Origin: Shewanella nanhaiensis
GTDB taxonomy: Bacteria > Pseudomonadota > Gammaproteobacteria > Enterobacterales > Shewanellaceae
Length of the DNA: 64,000 nt
Assembly: GCF_019457885.1 (NCBI RefSeq)
Contig: NZ_JAHZST010000001.1
Coordinates: 62,001 to 126,000 of the forward strand
Reading direction: 5' to 3'
Shown here: one piece after another, positions 46,146 through 55,290 of the stretch
Position numbering within the stretch: the stretch's first letter is position 1
Layout of the letters: each line of letters starts with the position of its first letter
Translations under genes and position numbers: made by a program
The notes under the pieces: model-generated
Databases searched by the model: none
Told to the model about the DNA's origin: nothing
The model's input: only the letters and a program-made list of their open reading frames with translations

Positions 46146-46170
46146 AGGCCGGTTAACCCCGGCCTTTTTT
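46146..46170 (+). terminator. terminator between the two cytochrome genes
   Basis: AGGCCGG / CCGGCCT stem with a six-base loop followed by TTTTTT; it leaves only about 30 bases before the next start codon. Confidence 0.9.
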
Positions 46171-46200
46171 CTCTTACCAGAGCCACAATATAGGTAAAGT

Positions 46201-47382
46201 ATGCGCTTATTAGCCCAATTGATATTTCTGCTCCTTTTTACCTCGGCATGCGGGGGTGGCGATGGCGACAGCCAAGTCACAGAAACACCCACCTCTCCCA
46301 GCACAGAAACACCAGAAGTAATCCCAGCTCCCAGCTCATTGTGTGAACAAACCACCAGCTCAGTTAACTGGGAGGCATTAATGAATGAGGATTGCGACAC
46401 TCTTTCTCAATATGGACTGTTTATCGATCCTGTCAGCCCAACATCGGATCCCGTCTCTCCAGGTCTTGCCTATGAGCTCTCCACTCAACTTTTTACAAAT
46501 TACGCCAGCAAACACAGGTTTATATTTATACCTGAAGGGGAAAAAGCCAACTATCACCCAACCGATGCTTTCCAGTTCCCAGTGGGGACCGTACTAACTA
46601 AATCCTTCTCCATGCCCTATGATAGCCAAGTCAAAGGGGCAGAAAATGAGATAAAGATAGAAACACGCTTGTTGATCCACAGAGAAAGTGGCTGGACGAC
46701 TCTCCCCTACCTTTGGCAAGAGGGTGAGGCAAAACTCACCCTTGGCGGTGCCGATATTCCTCATACGTTAAACCATCAAGGAGAGGTCGCTCAGTTTGAC
46801 TATCACGTTCCTAGCCGTGCAGAGTGTAAACTTTGCCACCAGATAAACCGTGATGGCGAAAGTAAAATCGCCCCTATTGGACTCAAAGCTCACCTGTTAA
46901 ACACAGAGATTAACTATCAAGGTCAAACCGTTAACCAACTCCAGCTTTGGGCTGATAGGGAGCTACTCGGATCCCTACCCAACATCACTGAAGTTGCCTC
47001 GGCACCATCACTGTTTGACAAAGATGCCGACTTGACCCAAAGAGTGAAAGGGTATCTCGATATCAACTGTGCTCATTGCCATAGAGCGGAAGGGTTTGCG
47101 AGCATTTCAGGACTGAGACTTGGCTTTCATATCGATCACACCAGCTACCAATATGGTGTATGTAAGCAACCTCCTGGCTGGGATGGCGGGGCTAAAGGCC
47201 TCTCTTTTGACTTGATCCCGGGAGATGGTGAACACTCGATTTTACTCTACAGGCAGGAGCTGAATAATCCGAAAGACAGAATGCCTCCCATTGGCAGAAG
47301 CTTAGTACATCAAGAAGCTGTCATACTGATTAAACAGTGGATTGACTCCCTTCCCCCAAGTTTAGGTAACTGCCAAAGCTAG
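46201..47382 (+). CDS. SO2930-type diheme cytochrome c lipoprotein
   Basis: A 393-residue lipoprotein (signal MRLLAQLIFLLLFTSAC, cysteine 17, then GGGD) consisting almost entirely of the TIGR03806-type domain, paralogous to residues ~530-880 of the upstream gene: shared SVNWEALM/QVNWDALL, QLFTNYASKHRF/QLFTDYASKYRF and GYLDINCAHCHR. Heme motifs are CKLCH (209-213) and CAHCH (290-294); a conserved methionine in DRMPPIGRS could be an axial ligand. Its likely place is the outer-membrane or periplasmic surface, as an electron carrier or redox enzyme of unknown substrate. The ribosome-binding site is weak (TAGG) and the gene starts 31 bases after a terminator. Confidence 0.88.
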   Translation: MRLLAQLIFLLLFTSACGGGDGDSQVTETPTSPSTETPEVIPAPSSLCEQTTSSVNWEALMNEDCDTLSQYGLFIDPVSPTSDPVSPGLAYELSTQLFTNYASKHRFIFIPEGEKANYHPTDAFQFPVGTVLTKSFSMPYDSQVKGAENEIKIETRLLIHRESGWTTLPYLWQEGEAKLTLGGADIPHTLNHQGEVAQFDYHVPSRAECKLCHQINRDGESKIAPIGLKAHLLNTEINYQGQTVNQLQLWADRELLGSLPNITEVASAPSLFDKDADLTQRVKGYLDINCAHCHRAEGFASISGLRLGFHIDHTSYQYGVCKQPPGWDGGAKGLSFDLIPGDGEHSILLYRQELNNPKDRMPPIGRSLVHQEAVILIKQWIDSLPPSLGNCQS

Positions 47383-47432
47383 TCTGTCCAAGTGGCTGAA
47401 AAGCCACTTACTCACACGGTCGCTACTTGTTC

Positions 47433-48458
47433 TCATTTAGCCTTCTCGTTAAGCCTCAAGAAATGACCTGGTGGATGACCTAACCAATGTTTAAAACTTT
47501 GCCGAAAATGACTGACATCGCCAAATCCCATCACCTCGGCAATGTCCTCAACCTTATGCTCTTCTGACAAGATAAGACCGATGGCGGCTTGAGATCGAAC
47601 CTGATCGACCAACTTCTGATAACTACTGCCCGCCTGAGATATCTTACGCCTTAAGGTTCTTGAACTCATACTTTGTATTTCAGCCATCTGCTCCATATTG
47701 GGGCAATCAGGAAAAGAGCTCCTTAGTTGATCTAACAGGTGTTCAATATAGGAAGGTTGCTGATTTGAGACCGTATTAATCAGGTTTTGATCAAAATCAT
47801 AGGTCACAGGTAGCGAAAGATATTTATGCTCTATCGACCACTCATTAAACTCCGAACCAAACTGTACATCAGCGCCAGTCACTGAGGCTAAAAAGCTCGC
47901 ATCGCGCTCCTCTTCAGCCAATGAAATTCGCCCAAAGCGAATAGTTTGGCCCGCTAAACCACAACCTATTTTGACTAAACCACACACACTATGTTGAAAC
48001 TGACAGGAGTAACGCTCTCTATTAATTCTTCCGGTGTTAAGCCAACGTATACGAAGCTCGCCATCTTCATTGGTCACTAAAGTATCGGTAAAACTTCCTA
48101 CCCGCTCAGGGTGAGAGAGTACAAACTGCAGACATTCGCCTATGGTTTTGCATTGATTGAAAAAAGTCAGTAGAAAATCCAGATCTTTCACCAGGTACTG
48201 ACTGCCCACTTTGGCACCTATCTCTGGATCTTGGGTATATTGCTGTAGAAACTCCATCGCAAAGTCCGCCTGCCAAACATAGATGAGCTGCAGATGCTCT
48301 AACTCAGATACCCCAAGACCTATCTGCGAGCATAAGTTATCAACGACCTCATCACCAAAATGCACCTTAAGGTAGTTAAGCAGGTTACGTAGTTGATAGG
48401 CAGGGTATGATTGATCACCGACCAGCATATTCCTCTTGTAACTTTGGACGTACTTCAT
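47433..48458 (-). CDS. AraC family transcriptional regulator
   Basis: A 341-residue regulator of the type with an N-terminal Arabinose_bd-like (PF12625) sensing domain (AYQLRNLLNYLKVHFGDEVV ... LLTFFNQCKTIGECLQFVL) and a C-terminal double helix-turn-helix (MSSRTLRRKISQAGSSYQKLV and VEDIAEVMGFGDVSHFRQSFKHWLGHPP, residues ~265-335). This group (OruR/FadR-like AraC) commonly controls catabolic or lipid genes. It converges on the cytochrome genes and is divergent from nothing close; sohB upstream is on the same strand but separated by a terminator. Confidence 0.9.
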   Translation of the reverse strand: MKYVQSYKRNMLVGDQSYPAYQLRNLLNYLKVHFGDEVVDNLCSQIGLGVSELEHLQLIYVWQADFAMEFLQQYTQDPEIGAKVGSQYLVKDLDFLLTFFNQCKTIGECLQFVLSHPERVGSFTDTLVTNEDGELRIRWLNTGRINRERYSCQFQHSVCGLVKIGCGLAGQTIRFGRISLAEEERDASFLASVTGADVQFGSEFNEWSIEHKYLSLPVTYDFDQNLINTVSNQQPSYIEHLLDQLRSSFPDCPNMEQMAEIQSMSSRTLRRKISQAGSSYQKLVDQVRSQAAIGLILSEEHKVEDIAEVMGFGDVSHFRQSFKHWLGHPPGHFLRLNEKAK

Positions 48459-48549
48459 CTGGAGTCTCTTTTTTATTCTTACCTATTTTGTATATTATTC
48501 AGCGAAGATTTAACAGTACTTTCTGAAAAAGCTAAAAATGAATTAAAAA

Positions 48550-48572
48550 AAAGCCTGCAAAATGCAGGCTTT
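48550..48572 (-). terminator. intrinsic terminator of sohB
   Basis: AAAGCCTGCA / TGCAGGCTTT stem; on the minus strand it is followed by a run of eight T residues, 30 bases after the sohB stop. Confidence 0.9.
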
Positions 48573-48600
48573 ATATCAATCGGTATCAAGATGTCGGCAT

Positions 48601-49632
48601 CTAGGTCAATGGCTGGTTTTTCTCAGCCATTTTATTAAACACTGAGCTTACAGACAAAGAAGCCGCATGAGCAAGCTTATCGGCAAACTTCTTCTTAAGC
48701 TGATACTTCACTCTTATCACTGTTCGCTCTTTGGCTAAGTTCATCACCACATCATCACTAGTAGCGATAGCATCAATTAAACCTAGCTCAATTGCTTGCT
48801 GCCCATACCAGTGCTCACCGGTAGCCACTTTCGCAAGCTCAAGCTCAGGACGATATTGAGAGATAAAGCCTTTAAATAGCTCATGGGTCTCCTCAAGCTC
48901 CTGCTGAAACTTCTCACGCCCTTCATCTGTGTTCTCACCAAATACGGTTAAGGTGCGCTTAAAATCACCTGCGGTGTGCTGCTCATAATCAATATCATGT
49001 TTTTTAAGCAGTTTATTGAAGTTTGGCACTTGTGCAACCACCCCAATAGAGCCAACAATAGCAAAGGGAGCCGCATACACTTTATTAGCAACGCAGGCCA
49101 TCATGTAACCGCCACTGGCAGCTACTTTATCGACACAGATTGTAAGATGAATATTAGCCTGACGAAGACGGTCTAATTGACTCGAGGCTAAGCCATAACC
49201 GTGAACCATACCGCCGCCACTCTCTACATTCACAATAGCCTCATCACCTGGCTCTGCAATGGCGATAATGGCACTGATCTCTTCACGCAGCGATGAAACC
49301 TCATTGGCATCAATACTACCTTTAAAATCAACTACAAAGACTCTTGGCTCAGAGACAGGTTCTTTCTGCTCTTTAAGCGCCTTCTCTTTGGCCTTCTCAT
49401 CGGCTTTAAGTTGCTTCTCGTAAGCTTTAAACTGCTGCTTAGTGTACAGCTCCTCTTTAAGATCGTGTTGCAGCTCCTTCAACTCTTCAGAGATATTGGT
49501 CAGCCTTAACTCACCTTTACCGCCTTTTTGCTTAACAGCAGACGCTAAAACAACAATCACAACCGCAATAATCGATAACACGACCGTGATCGCTTTAGCA
49601 AAAAACATCCCATACTCGTACAAAAATTCCAA
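48601..49632 (-). CDS. sohB: SohB inner-membrane S49 peptidase (TTG start)
   Basis: Signal-peptide-peptidase A-like serine protease anchored by one N-terminal helix (TVVLSIIAVVIVVLASAV). Start: TTG at 49632-49630, with AGGAG six bases upstream; the product begins (M)EFLYEYGMFFAK, matching E. coli MELLSEYGLFLAK, and has 343 residues. The lysine-serine catalytic pair is visible in VDKVAASGGYMMAC (residues ~180-193) and PFAIVGSIGVVAQVPNF follows; a highly charged coiled region (KQQFKAYEKQLKADEKAKEK) separates the anchor from the catalytic domain. An earlier TTG at 49647 is in frame but lacks a ribosome-binding site. Confidence 0.94.
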   Translation of the reverse strand: MEFLYEYGMFFAKAITVVLSIIAVVIVVLASAVKQKGGKGELRLTNISEELKELQHDLKEELYTKQQFKAYEKQLKADEKAKEKALKEQKEPVSEPRVFVVDFKGSIDANEVSSLREEISAIIAIAEPGDEAIVNVESGGGMVHGYGLASSQLDRLRQANIHLTICVDKVAASGGYMMACVANKVYAAPFAIVGSIGVVAQVPNFNKLLKKHDIDYEQHTAGDFKRTLTVFGENTDEGREKFQQELEETHELFKGFISQYRPELELAKVATGEHWYGQQAIELGLIDAIATSDDVVMNLAKERTVIRVKYQLKKKFADKLAHAASLSVSSVFNKMAEKNQPLT

Positions 49633-49750
49633 AATATGCTCCTGCAAATCGATCTAATACCCATAGGTATAAATTCAATCTAAAAATTGAGGCTTATTCT
49701 AACAGCCAAGAGGCTAATAACAAAAGTAACAATAGATGAGTTAACCATAA

Positions 49751-49776
49751 AAAAACCCAGCATTCGCTGGGTTTTT
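49751..49776 (-). terminator. terminator of surface lipase gene
   Basis: AAAAACCCAGC / GCTGGGTTTTT stem with a four-base loop, T-run on the minus strand, 63 bases after the lipase stop. Confidence 0.88.
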
Positions 49777-49838
49777 AAACAAGTTTACAGTTCACTCTGA
49801 GCTAAATTTATAGCTCAAAGCAAACACCTCTTCGGGAG

Positions 49839-52310
49839 TTAAGGACACTCTTGAAGAACTTTGTCGTTAGAAACAATAATGCTCCCACTTCCTTTACTTG
49901 CAGTAAGGGCATAGCTAGCAACTTGTGTCTGCATCTCAGTTGTTGCATCTGCAGAGCCTTCAACACCTTCAGGGCTCACAATTGAGCTGTGGTGACCTTT
50001 AGAGAATCGAACTGCTCCTGAAGCACCCGTTGTTGTCGTGTCTACACAGGCCAACCCTAAATTAGCAATTAAAGGCTCAGTACCCGATACAGGGAAATTC
50101 TCAACGCGATTAGGCAGTACCTGATCTGGTAGATGCATATCACCGTCTCCCACCACTTCAATCAAGTGTATTGGAAGTTCAGTCGCTTTAAGCGCAGCGG
50201 CGTGGTTGATCGGATCGGCGCTATCCACAGCAGTTTGTACTGCAAAAGCAAAGGTAGGCAAGAAGTTAGCATAAACAGTTTGTACCAGAGTAGCATACTC
50301 AGTAGAGCCAGGCTCATAACCCGCAGTATTAGCTTCATCGACTAATGCTTGGAAAGTATCACTCGCCGTCACATTGGCAAAGAGTAACGGACCAAATGTC
50401 GCCGACCCTATAAAGGTCCCAGCAAATCCACCACTTGGGGCAACTAGTGATGCCGCATTCAGTTTATAAACATAACTTAAATCAAGCCCCGACTCTGGGT
50501 GAGTCACACCAGTACTCGCGTAAGTAGAGAAGTTAGTCCCAACAATGGCGCCTAAACTTAGCCCTTGTGCACTGATATTATTAATATCAAACATCTGTGG
50601 ATACTGAGCTTGTGCAAGTGCCCCAGCAAGACCAGTTAGTGACGCGCGAAGTGCTAAATGATCATTAGTTGCCTGACGGAAATTATCACGGACACTCAGT
50701 GTGCTTTCGATATTAATAAATACTAAAGGATTACCATTTGCAAACGCATCAGGAGTCCCCACAACACTACCAAAACTTTTATCAGTTGCAGATACTTCAT
50801 ACACGCCATCACTGTTAGCATCGTAAGAGCGCGCACCGTGAAGTGGCATATCAATGGCGATTGTCGCCACTCCTAATGCAGCATAAGAGCCAGCATAAGC
50901 AAGAGACATCTCTTTACCGCCACCTAAACCATGCATAGCAATGGTGGTTGGCCAACCTGCAGTAGGTGGTGTGAAATCCAGTCCCTGACTAGCACTAAAC
51001 TGTGCAACTCGCTCAGCATCAGGCATAGAGATGAGAACAGGAATAACCTCTTGCCCTGTAGGTTGTGGAATAGGGTTAAACTTGGTCAAATGCTTTGCTT
51101 TATCAGCAGCAGTTCCATCATCCAGTAACCAAGTTTTCCCCGCTAATAATGCAGGATTAGCTAATGCAGCTGCAGGGTCAATATTGTAAGCCGCAGCTTG
51201 CATTCCAAAGTTTGTTTGGCTTAACGTCCCCGCCTGAAGTGCAAGGAGTACAGATACCGGGCTATCGCCCAATGCTTTCCATGAGCCACTAATACCTGAA
51301 CACTTTGTCGAATCACAAGCACCAAAGGTGGGGATAGTCAGCTCAGCGGTATAAACATCCGCTAAACTCGACACCGCATATGCAACGCCATCAGCAGGAG
51401 TCAAACCTGCCGCTTGCGCAACCGTGATCCCTAGAGGGTGAGGCTGCGGAAGAGAGATTGAAGGTGCGAAGGGGTTACCTGGAGTTGGATCTAACATCAG
51501 TAGCTTAGTTGTCTCATAGACATCGGCAACCGATTGAGTGGTAAACAGTCCTGAATAGGTGATCGACTCGGCATCGACGCCGTGAGCTGCGGCCATTCCT
51601 TTCTCATAACTGTTAACTATCTCTTGCAACAGCTTCTGATCGTCAGTCTCTAAAGTCTCAGTTTCAAAATCCAGCTTTAGCAGGCCATAAGTTGTCGATG
51701 GCGCTATGCTACGACTTTTTGAGTCCATAATAAGGTTAGTGGTCGCGTAGATATAAGATTGATTTGGCTTAAGTGGCTTAAGCGGAATAATAGCAATCGT
51801 ATTACCTGAACCTTTTGAGATAAAGTCAACGCCATATTGAAGCTCTTCACCAACTTTACACGCTGTTACAGAGGTTGCAGCCTGACACTCAGGGTCGCTT
51901 GAAAGTGCCCCCCCCACAGTCGCTTCAAACATTCTCACAGCGCCAGGTTGTGACACAGAGGTAACATCTAATGACAACACAGAGCCATCATGATCACTTG
52001 CAGGCTCTACCGTAATTGAGATTGGGGATGTTGTGGACCAACCATCTAACGCACCTAGTGCCATAGAAGGATCTGTATAATCACTGCTTCCGTCAGCAGC
52101 CTCACCAGGCAGGTTAAGTGTGCCGTCACTGGTGCCACTAAAAAGAAGATCGTTTGGCAGAGGTACTACGCCATTTGCAGGATCAAAGGCCAAATGTGAC
52201 ACAGGGATTAGAGGCTCTACCTTATCTTTAATTTCTTCAACACTATCCTCACTACATCCCGTCAGCCCAAGCGCAGATGCAATTGCAACACCCAAAAAGA
52301 GTCTTTTCAT
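49839..52310 (-). CDS. Pla-1/cef family extracellular lipase, lipoprotein
   Basis: An 823-residue exported hydrolase. The ATG at 52310 follows GGGGAAGAAAG and gives the signal MKRLFLGVAIASALGLTGC (lipobox LTGC, cysteine 19) with SEDS after it, predicting a surface or outer-membrane lipoprotein; the longer frame lacks a ribosome-binding site. The catalytic nucleophile elbow GLSLG lies near residue 580 in an alpha/beta hydrolase context (WPTTIAMHGLGGGKEMSLAYA near residues 455-475). The family includes VolA of Vibrio cholerae, a surface lysophospholipase that works on host or environmental lipids. Lies in the same neighbourhood as the cytochrome pair and AraC regulator. Confidence 0.9.
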   Translation of the reverse strand: MKRLFLGVAIASALGLTGCSEDSVEEIKDKVEPLIPVSHLAFDPANGVVPLPNDLLFSGTSDGTLNLPGEAADGSSDYTDPSMALGALDGWSTTSPISITVEPASDHDGSVLSLDVTSVSQPGAVRMFEATVGGALSSDPECQAATSVTACKVGEELQYGVDFISKGSGNTIAIIPLKPLKPNQSYIYATTNLIMDSKSRSIAPSTTYGLLKLDFETETLETDDQKLLQEIVNSYEKGMAAAHGVDAESITYSGLFTTQSVADVYETTKLLMLDPTPGNPFAPSISLPQPHPLGITVAQAAGLTPADGVAYAVSSLADVYTAELTIPTFGACDSTKCSGISGSWKALGDSPVSVLLALQAGTLSQTNFGMQAAAYNIDPAAALANPALLAGKTWLLDDGTAADKAKHLTKFNPIPQPTGQEVIPVLISMPDAERVAQFSASQGLDFTPPTAGWPTTIAMHGLGGGKEMSLAYAGSYAALGVATIAIDMPLHGARSYDANSDGVYEVSATDKSFGSVVGTPDAFANGNPLVFINIESTLSVRDNFRQATNDHLALRASLTGLAGALAQAQYPQMFDINNISAQGLSLGAIVGTNFSTYASTGVTHPESGLDLSYVYKLNAASLVAPSGGFAGTFIGSATFGPLLFANVTASDTFQALVDEANTAGYEPGSTEYATLVQTVYANFLPTFAFAVQTAVDSADPINHAAALKATELPIHLIEVVGDGDMHLPDQVLPNRVENFPVSGTEPLIANLGLACVDTTTTGASGAVRFSKGHHSSIVSPEGVEGSADATTEMQTQVASYALTASKGSGSIIVSNDKVLQECP

Positions 52311-52573
52311 CTTTCTTCCCCAAATCTTGTTGTAATAATTTTTGTTTTCCCCAAAAAATTTGGTCACAATAGGCAATCATATGTGGCCAAATAGGACTTT
52401 TATAGGTCCCTACCTTAGTTCAAGTTAACGCAAATATATTGACTTAGCTACAATTTTGTCACAAAAACTCATGAATATGCGAACAATAATTAATCATTTG
52501 TTTTAAACACACGTTCATCACATCAGTGACTCTAGAGGTGGCGGGCTTTTCCGCCGATAGGAAATATTGACCC

Positions 52574-53311
52574 ATGTTGGAATATCAAGCAGCAAAAGAT
52601 CTACTTATTAACAAAACAATCCTAGTCACAGGCGCTGGGGACGGCATTGGCCGTGCAGCTGCCATCAGTTTTGCCAAGCACGGTGCGACGGTTATCTTAC
52701 TGGGAAAGACAGTGAAGAAATTGGAAGCTGTCTATGATGTTATTGAACAAGCTGGTTACCCAAAACCTGCCATCGTACCGCTGGATCTTAAGGGAGCCAC
52801 AGAGCAGAACTATACTGACATGGCTGAAACCATAGAACAGCAGTTTGGTCACTTAGATGGACTACTACACAATGCGAGCATGTTGGGTGTATTAGGCCCA
52901 TTTGAACATATCTCTATGGATTCGGTAAAAGAGGTCATGCAGGTAAACGTGATTGCAGAAGTGATGATGACAAAAGCTCTACTTCCAGTGATGAAGAAAG
53001 CGCCGCAAGCTTCATTGGTGTTTACCTCTAGCAGCGTTGGTCGTCAAGGCAAAGCATTCTGGGGAGAGTATGCCATCTCTAAATTTGCCACCGAAGGCAT
53101 GATGCAAGCTATCGCCCATGAATATGACGGTTCAAATGTGCGTGCAAATAGTATCAACCCAGGTGCTACCCGTACTGGTATGCGTGCCAATGCCTATCCT
53201 GCTGAAAACCCACAATCTATCAAGGCTCCAGAGGAAATAATGGCAACTTACCTCTACCTAATGGGCAATGACTCTCTCGAGGTTAATGGCCAGCAGCTTA
53301 ACGCTCAATAA
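52574..53311 (+). CDS. yciK: YciK family short-chain dehydrogenase
   Basis: A 245-residue SDR oxidoreductase. Cofactor motif TGAGDGIGRAAAISFAKHG (residues ~19-37), NASML (NAG-like motif) and the catalytic YAISK with upstream serine (SSSVGRQGKAFWGEYAISK) are all present. Matches E. coli YciK, a putative oxidoreductase of unknown substrate that neighbours the same rluB/trp region. AGGAAA precedes the ATG. Divergent from the lipase. Confidence 0.92.
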   Translation: MLEYQAAKDLLINKTILVTGAGDGIGRAAAISFAKHGATVILLGKTVKKLEAVYDVIEQAGYPKPAIVPLDLKGATEQNYTDMAETIEQQFGHLDGLLHNASMLGVLGPFEHISMDSVKEVMQVNVIAEVMMTKALLPVMKKAPQASLVFTSSSVGRQGKAFWGEYAISKFATEGMMQAIAHEYDGSNVRANSINPGATRTGMRANAYPAENPQSIKAPEEIMATYLYLMGNDSLEVNGQQLNAQ

Positions 53312-53331
53312 TCTAAAATAGACAAGATGCA

Positions 53332-53354
53332 AAAAGGGACCTGAGGTCCCTTTT
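53332..53354. terminator. bidirectional terminator between yciK and sialidase-like gene
   Basis: AAAAGGGACCT / AGGTCCCTTTT stem, 21 bases after yciK, in a convergent gap. Confidence 0.9.
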
Positions 53355-53373
53355 CTATTCATCACTTTATGTA

Positions 53374-54285
53374 TTAAATATCTATCTCTGCGAAGTAGAT
53401 GGCTGTTTTCCCTTCGTGTGACGAGTAGTAACTGATCTTTAAACTTCCCCTATCGAGTACCACGCCAGCGTAACTGTTGTCACCGCCAGAAGGTAAGGTA
53501 AGTAATTCATCCACCTCCCCTGTCACGCCGTTTATCTCGACAATACTGGTACGGATCTTATTATCATAGAGGCGAACAACGCCGTAGTGATGTCCTTGAT
53601 AATAAAAGCTAACTGGCCCACCAATCCGCTTATTCAACTCTTTCCATCTCCAGTACTGATAGGGAGGTTTAGAGAACCCTAAAAGTGCCGTCTCCTCAGG
53701 CCCCCAAACAGGGTCTCGTCTCAGTAAGCAGTGGGCGCAGTTATTTTCATCAAAAAAAAGACCTGACTCATTCACATACCCTTGCTTATTAAACTTTTTA
53801 AATACGCGGGTAAAACTGTGACCGTCTGGGCTTCTGTATAAACTCGCGTATCCCTTAGGTTTGGGGTAATAGGAGATCCCCCACAACACGCCTTTATGCT
53901 CCACAAGTCGCCAAAGCCAGTCATTAGGCTTTGCGACTTCCATGGGAGCTGACCAAGTGAGGCCCTCTTGGCTTCGCCAAAGATAGGACTGCCTCTCCTG
54001 CTTAACCCTTGAGATAAAACTGCCTAAACCGAGCAGCAAAAGCTCACCTCTGTAAGAGATTAATTTACCATCGCGAAGATCTGCATGGCTCATCTGCATT
54101 AAAACGACAGACTCCCAACTTTTCCCCTCATCAGCTGAACGAATTATCCTCAGTGCGCCATCATCAGAAACATGAGCTGTCGCTTCACGAAACACGCAGT
54201 AAAGGTGATCACCAAAGCGCACCATATCGGTAAAAGCATTATGATCTGCCCTGTCCCATATCTTATCAACTGAGATTAATTTCAT
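53374..54285 (-). CDS. sialidase-fold (BNR/Asp-box) protein without signal peptide
   Basis: A 303-residue protein predicted to fold as a six-bladed beta-propeller. An Asp-box SADEGKSWE (residues ~50-58) and a second SQEGLTWS are seen, plus arginines in FREATAHVSDDGALRIIRS and HCLLRRDPVW that could form the carboxylate-binding arginine set of sialidases. The start is ATG 54285 with AGCAGG upstream. No signal sequence or lipobox, so it should be cytoplasmic, unusual for a secreted-type glycosidase fold. It is placed between yciK and rluB with terminators on both sides. Substrate unknown. Confidence 0.75.
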   Translation of the reverse strand: MKLISVDKIWDRADHNAFTDMVRFGDHLYCVFREATAHVSDDGALRIIRSADEGKSWESVVLMQMSHADLRDGKLISYRGELLLLGLGSFISRVKQERQSYLWRSQEGLTWSAPMEVAKPNDWLWRLVEHKGVLWGISYYPKPKGYASLYRSPDGHSFTRVFKKFNKQGYVNESGLFFDENNCAHCLLRRDPVWGPEETALLGFSKPPYQYWRWKELNKRIGGPVSFYYQGHHYGVVRLYDNKIRTSIVEINGVTGEVDELLTLPSGGDNSYAGVVLDRGSLKISYYSSHEGKTAIYFAEIDI

Positions 54286-54366
54286 CAAAAAGCCTGCTAA
54301 ATACTGATCGGTATTATCTATTTATAGCACGGTATCAAATAAGCGTTATACCTAAACTCTAGATAC

Positions 54367-54389
54367 AAAAAAGGCCGCTAGTGCGGCCT
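54367..54389 (-). terminator. terminator of rluB
   Basis: AGGCCGC / GCGGCCT stem with a TAGT loop and T-run on the minus strand, 37 bases after the rluB stop. Confidence 0.88.
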
Positions 54390-54426
54390 CTTACTCTGAC
54401 TGGTATCAGTATTTTAAGCTATTCAA

Positions 54427-55290
54427 TTAACGCTGACGGGTATTTTTAGCAGCATTCACTTTATGCTTATTAACCGCACGTTTAATTTTAGCGCTTTTAA
54501 CTTTCGCACGAGCAACACTGTGTTTATCTGTACCTAACAGAGTGCGATTCTCAATTGGTAAACCTGCGGTTTGGCGCAAATAGTTCACCTGCTCAAGCTC
54601 AAGCTCTACCCAGCCACCACGTGGCAAAGATTTTGGCAATTCAATCATACCGTAACGAATACGGATAAGACGGCTCACCTGGACCTCTTGAGACTCCCAC
54701 AAACGACGAACTTCACGGTTACGTCCTTCTGCCAGTGACACATGCCACCACTTGTTCATCCCCTCACCGCCGGCGGCTTTCACTTTATCAAAATGGGCAG
54801 GGCCATCTTCTAAAGTCACCCCAGTACGAAGGCGCTGAATACAAGCATCAGTCACTTCACCAAAAGTACGAACCGCATATTCACGTTCAACTTCATTTGA
54901 AGGATGCATTAAGCGGTTAGCCAGCTCACCATCTGATGTAAACAACAGTAAACCTGAGGTATTGATATCCAGACGACCAACTGCAACCCAACGTGAATCA
55001 CGAGTCTTAGGTAAACGGTCAAAAACCGTTGGACGTCCTTCAGGATCTTTACGACTACAGATCTCGCCTTCCGGTTTGTGATAAGCGATCACACGGCAGA
55101 CTAAATCCTCTTCTGATTTAATTGACACCGCACGTCCGTCGATTCTGATCTTAACATCCGCTTCGACACGATCACCTAGATTTGCGATCTCACCATCTAT
55201 ACTAATTCGGCCTGCAGCAATCCATGCCTCCATCTCACGACGGGAGCCATGGCCTGCACGGGCCAAGACTTTCTGCAATTTTTCACTCAT
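54427..55290 (-). CDS. rluB: 23S rRNA pseudouridine 2605 synthase
   Basis: Modifies U2605 of 23S rRNA. The start is ATG 55290 ([20 protein letters not shown]), which overlaps the scpB stop by eight bases; the longer frame adds a non-conserved extension. An S4-like RNA-binding domain at residues ~3-50 precedes the catalytic domain, whose motif [19 protein letters not shown] contains the essential aspartate. The C-terminal tail is rich in Lys/Arg. 287 residues. Follows scpA-scpB in the same order as in other gammaproteobacteria. Confidence 0.95.
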   Translation of the reverse strand: MSEKLQKVLARAGHGSRREMEAWIAAGRISIDGEIANLGDRVEADVKIRIDGRAVSIKSEEDLVCRVIAYHKPEGEICSRKDPEGRPTVFDRLPKTRDSRWVAVGRLDINTSGLLLFTSDGELANRLMHPSNEVEREYAVRTFGEVTDACIQRLRTGVTLEDGPAHFDKVKAAGGEGMNKWWHVSLAEGRNREVRRLWESQEVQVSRLIRIRYGMIELPKSLPRGGWVELELEQVNYLRQTAGLPIENRTLLGTDKHSVARAKVKSAKIKRAVNKHKVNAAKNTRQR

